Source: Bugula neritina
Lineage: Eukaryota; Bryozoa; Gymnolaemata; Cheilostomatida; Bugulidae
NCBI GenBank assembly: GCA_964035545.1
Contig: OZ037766.1
Location: 12,471,722-12,535,721, forward strand
Length of the DNA: 64,000 nt
Reading direction: 5' to 3'
The notes under the pieces are model-generated. The model saw nothing but the letters and a program-made list of their open reading frames with translations. It was not told the DNA's origin and did not search any database. The position numbers and the translations under genes are program-made. Each line of letters starts with the position of its first letter. The first letter of the stretch is position 1. Shown here in pieces: positions 1 through 17,851 of this stretch.

Positions 1-803
1 GCAGAAACTGGCAGAAATAACAGTCTCTTTTTATTCAAAATAAGGCTTAAGATTCTTGTAGTATTTTTTATTAACAGCAGAGAAAATAGTTGTAGTATTT
101 TGAAGTTGTCATCTCCTTATGTTTTCGGATTTAGAATATCTGATTGACCAAAGCTTTTCATGTCAATAGTATGCTCGTATCCTCGTTAAAGTTTCACAAC
201 TGGGCTTCAGTGTGTTTTGAGTTGCATTCAAAATAGTTGTATAAGCGCATGCCTTGTACTCCTCATTTATTTTTCTCCATCATTAATTACTGTTACAAGT
301 GCAGTTACTATTTTTCAGAAGTATATATGATAATTATATGATTTATTAGTTGAAGGTGCTATTAGTTTTAATTTGTTAATTAATTGAATGTCATTTATCT
401 GTTTGCTAATTTGCTATTTGTTATTGCCGTCTATTTAGAGATAATTTGTGAGTTAGGAGAAATAATTATGCAAGTCATTTCCACAATGAACTATAATTAC
501 TTCCAATACCTGTACCAGTTTGCTGTATGATGCAGGAGAAGGGAGGAAGCCTTGTCATAACTGATTGATTCGCAGGTTAAAATGTCACACGTGACATGTG
601 CATGAAAGTGCTTCTAGTTTGTAAGGCCTAGTTGAGCAGGAAGAATATGGCGTTACCAATATTACTATAGGAGTTTAAGCAGATGCTGTGTATGATCTAG
701 TCGTTCCCTAAAAGTTAAAACCCTAACTATGTTGAGATCTACACCAGCCTTCTTTTTGCTTAGTGCATGGTGGGTTTAAGATTTGTCTGTTCTTGATATT
801 TAG
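1..803. other. Intron or upstream sequence of the SPCA ATPase gene
   Basis: AT-rich sequence upstream of the first visible ATPase exon. The preceding coding exon of this family, just before the actuator-domain motif, was not found here, so this is probably intron and the 5' exons lie before the window. It ends in a polypyrimidine/TTTAG acceptor. I see no other gene in it. Confidence 0.6.
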
Positions 804-5496
<4,693 letters not shown>

Positions 5497-6528
5497 TTCC
5501 TGGGAAAATAGTAATAATTTTTTATGATATTCTTTAAAAATTATTAATATTTCATGGTTTAGGCTAGTGGTGGCTAGATTTGCTAGTCTGAGGGTTCTAG
5601 AATTGCTAATTCTGGTATTATACAATCGATACAATAGATTTAACTTTGTGTGCTGTTTTGTCTATTAGCTGCCAATTTACTTCTTAATTGGAATTATTTA
5701 TTTCCACCAGTTAGCAGTTTATCTATACAATATCCATACTTATGATTTTGATTTTTTAGGGGTTTCTATGAATGTTCATGTACATAATATATTTGTGCAC
5801 TTTAGAGCTCTAGGATGTGACTGCTTCAAGTGTTGAATTTGTGCCAATATAATCTCAGATTTTAGCAATATTCAATGGTTTTGTAATAGATTATACATCC
5901 ACAACTAGAGCAACATTATATACATCCACAATTGTACTCTTTGCATTTATTGTGCTGCTTTTTACTAAATGAGTACTACAACTAGTGACCCAATGCAATG
6001 TCAAATGTCAACATAGTTACTGAACTGTGATTTACCAATTAACTTTCATATTGCAGTATCCAATACTTTATTAAATTCATTTTTCATCACCTGAAACTTG
6101 ACTTTTTTGTTATAATCGGTTTTGGTAACTTTTCGACATTTAATAGAGAAATTTTAAGACGCAAAAAACAATTTTTTTGGTATTTGGTAGTTTACTATTA
6201 TACCTATAGGAAACGTTTCTATGCATGATGAAACTCAATAAAAGGATAAATCTCAACATTTATGTTAATGCTGTGTTACACTCTTTAGCATTTAGTTACA
6301 ATCAAAACTTTCAGAAAATCTTGAACCAAGTGTAAACTATCATGCTCTAATATAGTTCAAACCAGCAGAAGTGCTATAGTTATTTAGAGCATATTTATTG
6401 TGTTTGCACAGTAAGAAAGTCTTTGGGCGTAAATTCTAAATAGACAAATTAGAATGCTGTTGTAGTTGTAGGAAGTGATAACTTTGAAGGCAGGTGAATC
6501 TCTTTTTACTTAACAGCACCAGCATAAA

Positions 6529-6632
6529 ACTCTCGCAAGTTTATAGTCGGCATCCCTGCGAGAAACCCCCAATGGAAGGAGTTTTTGTTACTCCGGGCTA
6601 AGGACTCATTCATATGGGACACACTAGCATCA
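6529..6632 (-). repeat. SINE-like repeat, 3' part
   Basis: Read on the minus strand this segment shares with 11790-11882 (+) and 56912-57010 (-) the order CCATATGAATGAGTCCTTAG, then a short GGGG/CCCC foldback, then GACTATAAACTTGC. The tRNA-like head of the family is absent, so this is a 5'-truncated copy. Confidence 0.6.
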
Positions 6633-9241
6633 TGGAACAAAATAAGTTTTATGTCTGATAAACTGATTAAGAAGTATTATATATCTGCATGTGTCTTTTG
6701 CCTTCAATAGATTGTGTAAAAGATTTTAAGTTGAATTTTGTAATGCAAACCACCAACATAATATTGGAAAAATATTCTTTCAATGTTGAGTAATTTGGTT
6801 TTGTTTTAGTGCTTTGAGAAAATGTATAAGAACAACTTAAAATGTCTAGTTTTAAAATTTGAAGATTAGTTTCATTAGGTTGTGATTTAAACCATCAATA
6901 CAATGTGACAGTTTGATTGCTTACATATACCTGCTGCATTCTATTGTGAGCTACATTTAAAAAAGTAATTATGATTTATGAGTTGAGGTAAATTTCCGAT
7001 TTTAGTTAAATACCAATAATAGCTGATAGTAATAAATGTAGTGTATTTATTATGCAATTTTTATTTTAGTTTGATTTGTAAACCAAAACGAGCTTGTGTG
7101 ATAAACCAAATACTCAAAAATAAACTAAAAAGGCTGCAACAATTTGAATAATAAATAACTTGCTTATGCAAAATGCTATAACATTTCATTAATGAATGCA
7201 ATACTATGCAGATATACATGAAACCCTCTTTCCTTGTTTTGAGTTATGTTAATTTACATTTCAATTTTATATATTTATGTAATTTAATTATTTTTATAGT
7301 TTCAATCATATCTGTAATTTTACAACACAATGTATTTTTTATTCTTAAATTATTATTTTTGTACACAATTGGAACTACTCTATAGCTTAGTGCAAACACG
7401 CCACATAACTTCATTGCCTTATATAACCCAGTATGATGTTTATTGAAGATAACAGGTTGTGGGCACATCAAACAAAGGCCCAAATACAGGTTACACCCAA
7501 CGTTTCAATCTCTTTGAAAAGAGGAGATATCGCATGTGGGTAAAGCCAGATGCAGGGAAATCTTGGAGAGAAATAATTTTCAACAAAGAGGAAATAATGG
7601 TGTATTGGCCCATGGTACTGTACCTGCACTATGTGTTACAAAACATGCAGTGTGTTTTAATTATGATCATCAAACCCACTCTCGAAATTTTCATAAACTG
7701 AAAATTACCCATGCATTTTCCGTGCTTTAACACTAATTTTTAATATGCATTTTTTATTATATGTTTCTTGTTATGCTTGTCAGTTGCAACATCTTAGTAA
7801 AATTGCTCCATTAATTAAATATCGAAAGTTATTAGTTTTATTCATCAGTGAATATTATGGACCAAGTAATATATGCAGCTCTGTTGTTACTATGCACCAG
7901 ATTCATTATTGAAAATGCATGTCTAGCACAAGCATATTTATCAACTATGTACTGGCAAAACTTTAGGCTACTTCAGAGTAAATATGCTCAAATTATAAAT
8001 ACTCCAGTATAACTTTCCTAATATAATTTATCATATTTCATAAATATTAAAATAAATTTAGACATAATATTCTCATGGAAATTTTTATATATAGCAATTG
8101 CTTACTGTAAACTGTTAATTTCTTGCTGACATATTTAGTTATTGCTTTTAGGGCTGGGTTACATTTTTTGAATTGCAATAAAAATAGAATATATATAACA
8201 TATTGCTAGTAAATTTATATGTTGTTAATGCTATGGGTGTAGGGAAAGAACTGCATGCTTGCAAAGAGTGTTGTTGTGCCCCAAAATCGTCACATATGTC
8301 ATTGCACCCTATGAATCACAGGCATTTTTGATTTATTCTGTTTCAAAACTTGAAGTTTTCATTGCAAATATTATAGTCAATTATCATAATTATTATATAA
8401 TCAATCAGTTAGCCACGCATGCATGCCGAACTAGTATTGTCAACAAACATCCAAAACTCATTGCAATTCATTTCTAATTGTTATCAATTATTTACATACA
8501 TTAAAAAAATTATTATTTTTTATGTCAACTATATTTAACTGAGGCTGGATTGCAAGCAGATTTTTATCAAAATTTGTATATAAATGCCAGTTAAGCTAAA
8601 ATATTCCAGTCAAAATTTTTAATGTGTGCACTACATAGTTATGTGGAAATCTGATTTTGTTTCATGGTAAATAATTTATTTAATATTGATATAGGAAAAA
8701 TAAAAAGCATAAACAATAAGCGAAAACAATTTCATAGTGTGCAAACAGATAAAAACAATGTATAAACAGCAAGGAACTCCTGTAGCCTATAGGTGCTAGG
8801 AAGTGCATTATCAACACTAGTTAGTTTAAGGTAAGCATCTCTCTAAGATATTGCCTATCCTGGTTTAGCAATGTACCATAATTTATTGAGTAGTAATTAC
8901 CTGCTAATGTGTGCAGAGGACACTATAGAGCAAGGTAAATACAAACTCTAGCATGAAGTACCCACTACCTATTACTTATAACTATTTCAATTGTTTAGCA
9001 AGCAATAAGCTTCCTAGCTTAGCAAACCGGTTTCAGAATAATTTGCAACAATAATGCAATACAAAATGGTTTCCTAGTGAAATGCCAATAAGAACTTAAC
9101 TGGTGAATAATTTTTAGAACGGAACAAACAAGCTTATCTTTAATAATATGAAGAAAGGTGTGTATATAGTCTGTAATGCAGTCACGAGTGTTACAACAGC
9201 TTATAATAGCTACATATCATAGGATACCCGTGACTGTTTGG

Positions 9242-9278
9242 AGGATAATGAATAACCTGAAGAGTTATTCATTATCCT
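9242..9278. repeat. Perfect 15-bp inverted repeat (hairpin)
   Basis: The arms at 9242-9256 and 9264-9278 are exact reverse complements, separated by a 7-base loop. No coding sequence is nearby. It could be a miniature foldback element or a chance AT-rich palindrome. Confidence 0.7.
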
Positions 9279-11710
9279 ACATATATCATAGCAAACCTAT
9301 ATCCTATATGCATATACCGTGGGCTTAAGGACCAATTTTTTAAGCAATAAAGCCATTATTCATCTTCATGCCTTTGTATATGCTTATGCAATCAGTTTGA
9401 TGATAAGTTGCATACCTTGCATTTGCTAATTAAATAATTAGCACTTTGTTTAAAGTTGTAAATTGTTTTTTAGAGGAAAATATGTCATCCAACAGTAAAT
9501 AAGTATGTCCGTTATGTGCACTTTCCAAGACCTTAGCTTAGAGAAATTGATCTGAAGATGTAAATAATCAGTTGGGTAATCAGTCTCTGGCATAATCTGA
9601 TACTTCAACTGTTTGATTCCTTAAACACTCGTGGCAACAACTTGACTTGTTACAAATAACTGTAAAAGGTTCATTGTAACAAAATTTATACCTTGATAAC
9701 AAGGCAATGCAAGGGGAACTTTTCACAAGTTGTTTGTGCATGAAAAGTTTTACCGTCAAAATATCTATGGTTTAGTCTCTTTAATGTGTGTCAGAAGAGG
9801 TCAGCTTAAGCTACCAGTTCATGATTTCCTATCATAAGGCTACAAAACTACAGTCACTAAGGATAAGGTTAGACTATGAATTAAGGGGTAGAGGTGTGCT
9901 GCTTTGAATCATAAAAGTAACAAAATTTCACAACAAAATATTAAAAGCTCTCATTTAACCCTGTCTAGCAACCATTCTTTTTAACTTATGTCTAATTATT
10001 TTCTAAATTTACATTTGGTAAATTTTAGCAGAAAATGTGAGTTTTGCTCAAGTGTGATATGATGCCCTGTGCACTCTAATTACTTTATTGCTGAAAATTA
10101 AACTAAACTTCTTGTCGAAGATATGGAAAAAGTTTAGCATGTTTCATATTTGTAAAGCAAAATATTAAAAAGGTGATTTGAACTCCTTGCATGACCGGAA
10201 TGATGTTATTCGAAATTTTTTTCTTTTATGACATTACAAGATGCCTGGCACCTTTCAAACTGCTTTTGCCTAGATAAGGAGTAGTGGTGACCGCCAAGGT
10301 CACGAAATCTTGTGTAAACAAAAGTATCTCGACCAAATAAAAAGTGACATACATTTTACTTAATCAAAATTAACACATGTATATAATATAAGGCAAATGT
10401 GACATTAACTTGTCCTTCAATTGGATCAGGAGTTAGCTTTTCCTGCTACCTCTAATAATAGAACTATTTTATAGATTACATGCGCATTAAATTGCACATT
10501 TTTTGAAGTTGTGACAAAATATGCTTTAATAATCTTATAAAACCTATGATTACGTATTATGAAATACAATAATCACTGCTTGAATGAGACTCTTATGCTA
10601 CGTTAATTGGTGTTTGTGGAGCCACCACCCAAGATAAAGCGCAAGTTTAAACATTACCAAAAATATGCCTTAATTATTGCTAACTTTTATTATATTAATT
10701 TGAAAATTACTATAATACCACATGCCATTCAATTACTATTCACACAATCTCCCAGAACTTGATTAATGACAAGTCAAGATTGTCCAGGATAAGTTAAAAA
10801 TAGCAATCACAACTACTAGACTTGGCATGGAATCAAGTAGGTATAAGTTTCCTATATAACATCCCTTATATAACCAACATAAAGATAAAAGGAACTCTAG
10901 CTCCTGTCTCTCTATGTCTTGGAGAAGTAATCTTGTCAAAATTATCAAACCTCTGCTCCTATTTAGACATTTTGTATAGTTGAGGTTTATTTCTATGCTA
11001 AACCTTGGATCTTTTCAATTTTAGTTATAACCTGAATCATATTTGGAAAACTATACAATCATAATATTCAATATAATATATTAATAACACACCGCATATA
11101 AGTAGAAAGCAAGTGTTTATTAATTTCAATTTATATTTTGTAACTGTTATTGAAATTTTAAAATTTGATCTTGAATAAATGTGAAACAGTTATTTTTTAG
11201 ATTGAACTTAAGATATACATAAACACTAAGAAAATAATGTACTGATTTACTATAGTTATGACCAGACTAAAGTTGTACAAACTTAGTAGGTGATAGTTTG
11301 GTTAGCATGAATATATTAATCAGGGCATGTAGTGCATTGAACTAAGATGCTACACTATCACCCTACTCAAGTGCTATACCTGATGCTGAAATCATAACAT
11401 TTTCGTTTAAGAACCTTTGATAGGATGTCCTATGACACCCTGTCATGTTACGTAACTATGGGAGGGTGTTGCATAGCTATGAGTCAGCTTAAACCAGTTT
11501 AGCTACAGTATCATTATGGATGCTCAGCAACACCTGCCTATGTTTATATTTATAAATTCTTTAAATATCTTTACAAATACCAAATGATAAAAGTGGGTTT
11601 TTCATGTGATCCCTTAAAGATAGAGAAAGATAGTGTCCGATTTTTAGGAAAATAAATATACAGGCAGAGTATAATAACATAAGGTTATTATTTTGCAAAC
11701 GTAAGCAAGT

Positions 11711-11882
11711 ACCCTTGGTGTAGGGGTTAGAGCATTAGCTTAGTAAACACAAAGTCATGGGGACAAACTTCAACTAGTAAAGGTTAAAATTGCTCCTGTG
11801 CCACCTATGAATAAGTCCTTGGCAACTTGAAAGAACCCCTTCCATCAGGGGTTCTGGCATGGATAGTGACTATAAAGTTACA
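11711..11882 (+). repeat. SINE-like repeat, near full length
   Basis: Starts with a tRNA-like stretch (GGGTTAGAGCATTAGCTTAG; AAGTCATGGGGACAAAC) resembling degenerate A- and B-box regions. It continues with a family core, TTGCTCCTGTGCC, then TATGAATAAGTCCTTGGC. It then has a GAACCCC...GGGGTTC foldback and the tail GGATAGTGACTATAAAG. The core and tail recur at 6.5, 31.0 and 57.0 kb. A tRNA-derived SINE is inferred from structure and dispersal. Confidence 0.6.
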
Positions 11883-12825
11883 GAAGTTTTATTATATTGC
11901 AAACATAATTGCAATGATAGATTAAAAGCTTTTAGGCTGATTGGCATTGTGTGTAAAAATACAAGTGTAAACTTAAAAACATGCATCTATACAAAACTAC
12001 CATATGTGATAAATGTTTTGCATTGCATTGTGTTTGCCTATAAAAATGCAGTTCTGACTTTCTGCAGATCATGTTAGTATGCTAATCATTATGTCCTGGC
12101 ATCTCAGTAGCATTTAATGCAGCCATTTGATATCTCTGAGAGACAACAGCTATAATTGTAACTGCCAGTTATCTTGACTTGTAACAATGGCTAATGTCTG
12201 CTTCTGTGGAAAACAATTAAGGGCGTTACCTACATAATCAAATGATAGACCACAAAACTAGTGTTTACTCTATTAAAGGAATGCTGCCACAAATATCAAA
12301 GCTATAGATTTCACAAAGAAACCACATACAGATTATTTTATGTTTTTTGCAAGTTTACTTTTCCTAATGTGGTTGGCAGAGAATGATATTACTGGGTAAG
12401 TAACAATAATATTCTGACAGTTGAGTAGCAGCCCCTGTATTTTAGTTATTTTACAACTACACAACTACTTCATGGTGCCCAATGAAGCCCAGACCGAGAG
12501 CTGAGTGACACTATACCCTCTTTAGGCTGGTGATAAATTAAACAACACATTATACACATGCCATAAGCGAAGCTATGCTATTGCCAAAACTTCAGCTAGA
12601 TCACATTTTAAAGTATGCTGCTTAAGCACCAAATACGAAATTGCAAAAAATATCAACAGGTATAGGTTGCTTCTAAGTTCTTTTATTAAAAACTTAGTCA
12701 AAAGTCTGACGAAAGATGTTTTCAAAGTAGTGGCAATTAATATTTAGAATTAATGATTCAATATAGATTAATTGTTGCACTATTTTTATATAAATGCAAT
12801 TATAAAGGAACTAAATGTGGTCTCG

Positions 12826-13475
12826 TGGTTTATGTCAATATAAAAAATCCTATAATTTCATTTTTAAATATAAATTAAAACTTAAATAGATTAAATGGGC
12901 AAAAGTGGAGTCATTATACAATTTTTTATCTGACAGGTTCCCGTTTCTCCAAATAAATGTTAGCTTTAAAACCTGGTTTAATTTTGTTTGAAATCAGGTG
13001 AGAGAGACTAGAAGTTAAAAATAAATGGCTAAAAATATAATGATTCAGCAGAATTTATTATAGACAGAATTATCAGTGAATATTCCATAGTGCAATATTC
13101 TCAAGTATCTTACAAAGTCACAAGACTAGCTTGTGACTGTGCGATTTAGTAGTTTATTAAGATATGAAAAAATTTGTAATTACATTTTTAAACATAAAAA
13201 CTTGACTAAATTAAATGTGCAATAGTTCAGTTATTTTAAGTTTTCATGTCAGATAAGTTTCCAGTCTACTAGGTAAATGTTAGCTTTAAAACCAATTTCA
13301 ATTTAATCGAAAACCAGGTGAGGGAAAGAGAGTAGAAGTTGAAAATAAATGGCTAAAAATAGAATGATTCAGCAGAATTTATTATAGATAGAATTATCAG
13401 CATATTCCATGGTGCAATGTTCTCAAGTACCATACCGGATGCCTTATAAAAATTCACAAGACTAGTTTTTCATCT
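12826..13475. repeat. Diverged tandem duplication, unit about 324 bp
   Basis: Two adjacent copies share ordered blocks: AAATGTTAGCTTTAAAACC, an AGGTGAG...AGAAGTT block, AATAAATGGCTAAAAATA, ATGATTCAGCAGAATTTATT, TATTCCAT...GTGCAAT and CACAAGACTAG. The ATAAATGGCT block occurs at 13021 and 13345, giving a 324-bp offset. The copies differ by many substitutions and short indels. No coding potential is seen. Confidence 0.75.
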
Positions 13476-14102
13476 TTTATCTCTTGAGTCACATTTTAAA
13501 CTTAGCAATAAATCTGCTAATTTTACATGCAGGTTTGTTAATTTATTATTCTGGTACATGTTACAAGACTAAGTGTGATATAGCCCATGGTTAAGGACAA
13601 TATGATAATTTTCTTTATTTGCTATGTAGGTGTGGGATCTGCACATCACAACATAAGTGCACTTATAATCATAGCCCTAAACCTTTTGAAAACTATCTAA
13701 AGTTGAAGCTAAATATTTACTTTGACAAAGACAACTACCTACGATGATGAGGCATTAGAGGATGCTTAGCCAAGAATCTTGTAAAGGAAACGAGGCTCTA
13801 TAAGTAGACAGCCCACATGTTGACAAGCGGAATAATGTTTGTCAACTTGTTTTTGCCAACGTAGTACTATAAGGCCATGTGTTGTGCACCAATATAAAAT
13901 AAAGCAAACCGTTATGGGTAAACCACAAAGCCAGCTGAAGTCAAGCTGTAAAGATAAATGAGAGAGCTAACAAAAGTTTTTATTTTTAGATAAACCTCAG
14001 AAATAAATAGCTACTTTTGGAAACAAAGGACAGTTATAGTAAGAAGTTGAACATACTTGTCAGTCTTATATAATAGAACTAGATACGTGCTAAAGGATCA
14101 TC

Positions 14103-17100
14103 ATGTATTTAAAAACATATCAAAGCAAAATCGGAATAGAAATCAGTTCATCTTTCAAGGTAAGCTTAATCTTTTCACTGTAAGATAGAGTGTAAGACTA
14201 AGTCATTAGATGTATTAAAGAAGTAATTAGATTTTGTTTAATCATACCTATTAATTTATACATATAGTAATGTTTTATAGTGTTTTAACAGTTATGAGAA
14301 AGAGTATAAATGACTGTACTTGTAGTGTGTAGTATATTCTTCAGTAATAGTAAAAGTCTAATAGTACATGTAAATTAAAATAAGCAGTTTTGAGAAGCTT
14401 TTTGTGTTGTATTAAAAATATGTTAATATGTTAATCTATAATTGATATTATTCTAAGCAAGCTTAGATCAAGTTGCTAAGAATTATTGGATGTTTTGTAG
14501 ATCTTAGCCGTAATATTCAGTTTTCAACTAATTCTCACAGAAGCCAGAAGTCTTAATAATAAAATTATGAGCAATAGTCATAGAGACATGATTAAACCAG
14601 CATGTAACAGTTTTCTATGCAAAACATCCAGGTGAGTAGCTAACCTAACTACTTAATGTAACGCAGTTAATGAATTATTTGTTTGCAACACTTGCTAAAA
14701 AATTATTAAAAGTAAAAAATTCAATTTTGCTTTTAAATTGAGTTGATTTACTATTTTAACTCATTTACAATCATTTGTAGCCACTAAAAAGAAACTGATG
14801 TCTTTTACGCTTTTTCGTTGCACAACTGAAAAATATTATTATTAATATGCATGTATTTCTCTTTTTACATAATATGATAATAACTTCTCGAATTTATATT
14901 AATGTTTCTTAAGCCCAGTCCTTGCATTGAAACAGCAAACATAATATAATAGTGCTTTATATATTATTTAAATGCTCAATGCAAATTGCCAGCAAATAAG
15001 CAAAGGCCATATTATATTTAAGTTTAATCCATTTGTTCTACATGTTCTACACATTGAGTGCAAATAAAGTCTTTGGTGCTGGGCTGGCTAAAGTTATCTC
15101 AGTTTCACCATTAATTCCTTAAACCAAGTGTCATCTTGTTTGCAGTATCAGAAATCCTTAAATTAAACTGATTAGAGATCTGTTACATTTGTTACAGTAG
15201 TTATGATGGCTAAAATCTACACATGTTTAGCTCTGTGGGCATATGAACATGTTTGGTAGAGAAGGAAAGTTAAAAATTCACACTTTTACAAAACTAAAAT
15301 AAGAAAATTTTCTATGTTTTGTTTTCAGTCACAGGCAATAAATTTGATTGAAAAATGTGTATAATGTGCTAAGCCAAATTGCATAAATTACTGTTATTAG
15401 AATTTTATTTTAAACCTAATGTTTACCAGTTTTATTGGATAACTACATTAAATTAGATGACAGATTTAAAAGACTTGTCTAATAAAAGTTTTGCAAACTA
15501 TTATTGGGCAAACAATTACTTTGCTTACATTTCTAGGGATTCTACATTTACTCATAGCAATGTTTTTGTTCTATAATTATTTACTTGCATCAAATGTGTT
15601 CTAGTTAAGCTCCTCAAATTGCTGTAAGCCTTTTCAATTTTTAAACCAAGTTTAGTGCTAAAGGTGACACTAAAAAAGTTTTCAGTAACTGAGTTCAATT
15701 AATTGCCGATTTAAGATCATATACTTGTAAACCGAGTTTAGCTGAAAGTGATGCAGAACTGCAGCTTTTCCAATACTGCTGTTGCAGCTAAAATGTATAG
15801 CATGAAAAGTAGTATGCGCCATAAGAAATATGACCCAATCTAAGCAAGAATCTACATCACGGCCCCTAAAGTTGTACTGGGATTTATTGAGTTATCTTTC
15901 AAACCGTGTAGCCGCCTAAAAGCGGAGGCGTTAGTTGGGTATTAACATGTTATCATCAAGTTTAAATATTATATTTGACGTCAAAAACCACAATTGAGAT
16001 ACTGAAAAAGAAAAACCTGAAAAGTTTTAAAGTTGCTATCAAAAGTTAAGGAAAAGAGATAACAGTTGTTGACAAGTTTAAAATTAGAATTTTTATGAGC
16101 TTTCAAATGTTATATCGGAAATATCTCTTTCATGTACAGCATTATTATCAATCCTTTATAATTCCACCCACATGGCAAACATAAGTAATTAATTTATCTT
16201 AAAATAATATCAGATTATTTATGTTATACGAGTGCCTTTTTTAATAGAAACAAAATGCAATTTATACTAATAACTAGGTTTTTGATAGCAAAATATAAAA
16301 CCCATTATATGTATTTTACAGATCTTATAAGGCAAAAGCAAAGGATATGTTGAAACCAGTAACTGAAGAACATATTTTAAGTAGAAAGAAAAGAACTGAT
16401 GCAGATGTAAAGATAGCAGAGTACATAGCCTGGATGGCAATGAATGGTCACTCTCACTCTAATTGTAGAGATATAGCTTGTGGTCTCATAGATGTCATTG
16501 ATGTTGACCAAGAGTAAGTATCTTATAAAGTCTAAAAATATGGAATATTATGATTAAATATTTTTTTCTAGACATTCATTTTTAAAAAGCAGTGGGTGTG
16601 CTATGATTACATGAAAGTAATAATTGACTGATGTGAAGTAATAAATGACACAATATTATAGTACAGTAATCTTACAATTTTTCTGGCTATTTACTACCCA
16701 CAAAATATTCCTTTTGTCTTCAATGGTCATGAGCATTGATCAGCCAGTATTAGTTTTATCATAATAACACTGAAGTAGGCATTCTTTGATTTAAGACTAA
16801 GCACTGGCTCACACTTTTTTGTTATCAGCTAGGAGCCATTCTTTAGTGTAAATGTGTTTTTTCTTATATTGGTGAAGCTGTCATGTTGCAACAACCACGC
16901 AGCCACAGCAAAACATTGTAGGCGACACTTTTTGTTGAATTTTCAGCTCAAGGGGAAAGAGGTCAACGGCTAACACAGATCCCACGTTGCAATTGGTTCA
17001 AGGCCACTCCTGGAGCTAACTAAATATAGCTACTAGCAACCTCTAGTTGTCAAGTCATTCTCTCCAACCGGTAAGTACAACAAGACATATAAAAAGGCAC

Positions 17101-17394
17101 CAGGTTACAGTTAATACTGTGCTGGGAAATCTAGCCACAAGATTGTGTTATTGGCATAAATTAGAGCACGAGGCTACAGCTGAAAGATTAATATAACTGC
17201 AGGATTTAGTGTCATTTGAGGACATGACTAAAGAAAACAGAATCCTGTTCCAACTAAGTAGTTATTGATTCAATTAAAAATGTTTGTGAATGTAGTAATT
17301 ATTAACCTCAATCTTATTTCTTTTTAGGCCAATCCCAAGAATCTCTATTCTAAGAAATCACACCAAGCTGACATTCTTACTAAATTTTGTATAG
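14103..17394 (+). CDS. Putative small secreted protein or peptide prohormone (unidentified)
   Basis: Four exons, 14103-14159, 14501-14631, 16322-16513 and 17328-17394, splice in phase with good GT-AG borders (GTAAGC, GTGAGT, GTAAGT; TTTTGTAG, TTTTACAG, TTTTTAG) into a 148-residue frame ending at TAG 17392. The start is the first ATG of the first exon. Residues 1-19 are a basic/polar leader; 20-31 (ILAVIFSFQLIL) are hydrophobic and followed by TEARS, consistent with a signal peptide cut near residue 34. The chain has two C-x4-C pairs (around CNSFLC and CRDIAC) and a tetrabasic RKKR, after which comes a stretch containing AEYIAWMAMNG. This is prohormone-like architecture. I do not recognise the family. 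The exon model is inferred from splice and phase agreement only. Confidence 0.5.
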
Positions 17395-17767
17395 ACTATG
17401 GTTTGTCCTTCAGATGGAACATTGCCACAAGCAAATAGCAAGATCGAAGTGAATAATTAGGAAGACAAAATTTGTTGTATAGTATTTATATTGTAGTTTT
17501 ATTTCTCAGCATTCGTTAAAGATTGTTAAGTTGATTTTGTTTTGTTCTATGATACTCTTCTCAAAAATTTAGGCAGTTAGTATATTAACCATTAAATTAT
17601 TTTTTTTTGTAGTACTATATCTAACCAGGTTATCTAAAACTGGCTATGAAACTGCCAGCAATGAAATATTTATAATTGAAAGTTATAGCCTCTATACTTT
17701 TGTTCCTTGACATCTCATGTAATATTTTAATTATTAAAATACAAAAGATAACTAAATTCAACATCAT

Positions 17768-17773
17768 TTTATT
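17768..17773 (-). terminator. Poly(A) signal of MRPL35
   Basis: AATAAA on the minus strand, about 80 bases past the bL35m stop codon. The spacing is typical for a short 3' UTR. Confidence 0.6.
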
Positions 17774-17851
17774 GAATTATAAATGTAGAAATTTATGACA
17801 GCGCAAAAAGCAGCAGCAAATACTAGCAAACAAATGATTAGCTTATGAAAC

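Larger units (their letters stand above)
5497..14102. other. Gene-poor AT-rich intergenic region
   Basis: About 8.6 kb between the ATPase stop and the next supported exon. The reading frames are short and AT-biased, without splice-linked partners or recognisable domains. It holds SINE-like copies at 6529-6632 and 11711-11882, a perfect hairpin at 9242-9278 and a tandem duplication at 12826-13475. The ATPase 3' UTR must begin here; a possible poly(A) signal (AATAAA) is near 6238. Confidence 0.6.

Noticed and set aside
7459-7701. Frame reading RFNLFEKRRYRMWVKPDAG, reminiscent of a Tc1-like transposase segment
   Set aside because: The resemblance is confined to about 15 residues, with no DDE motif, no terminal repeats and no continuation in any frame.
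14103-17394. Homology of the putative peptide to GLP-1 or exendin
   Set aside because: Only a short helix-like stretch (EYIAW) is similar; the N-terminal receptor-activating signature is absent, and the C-x4-C pairs do not fit that family.
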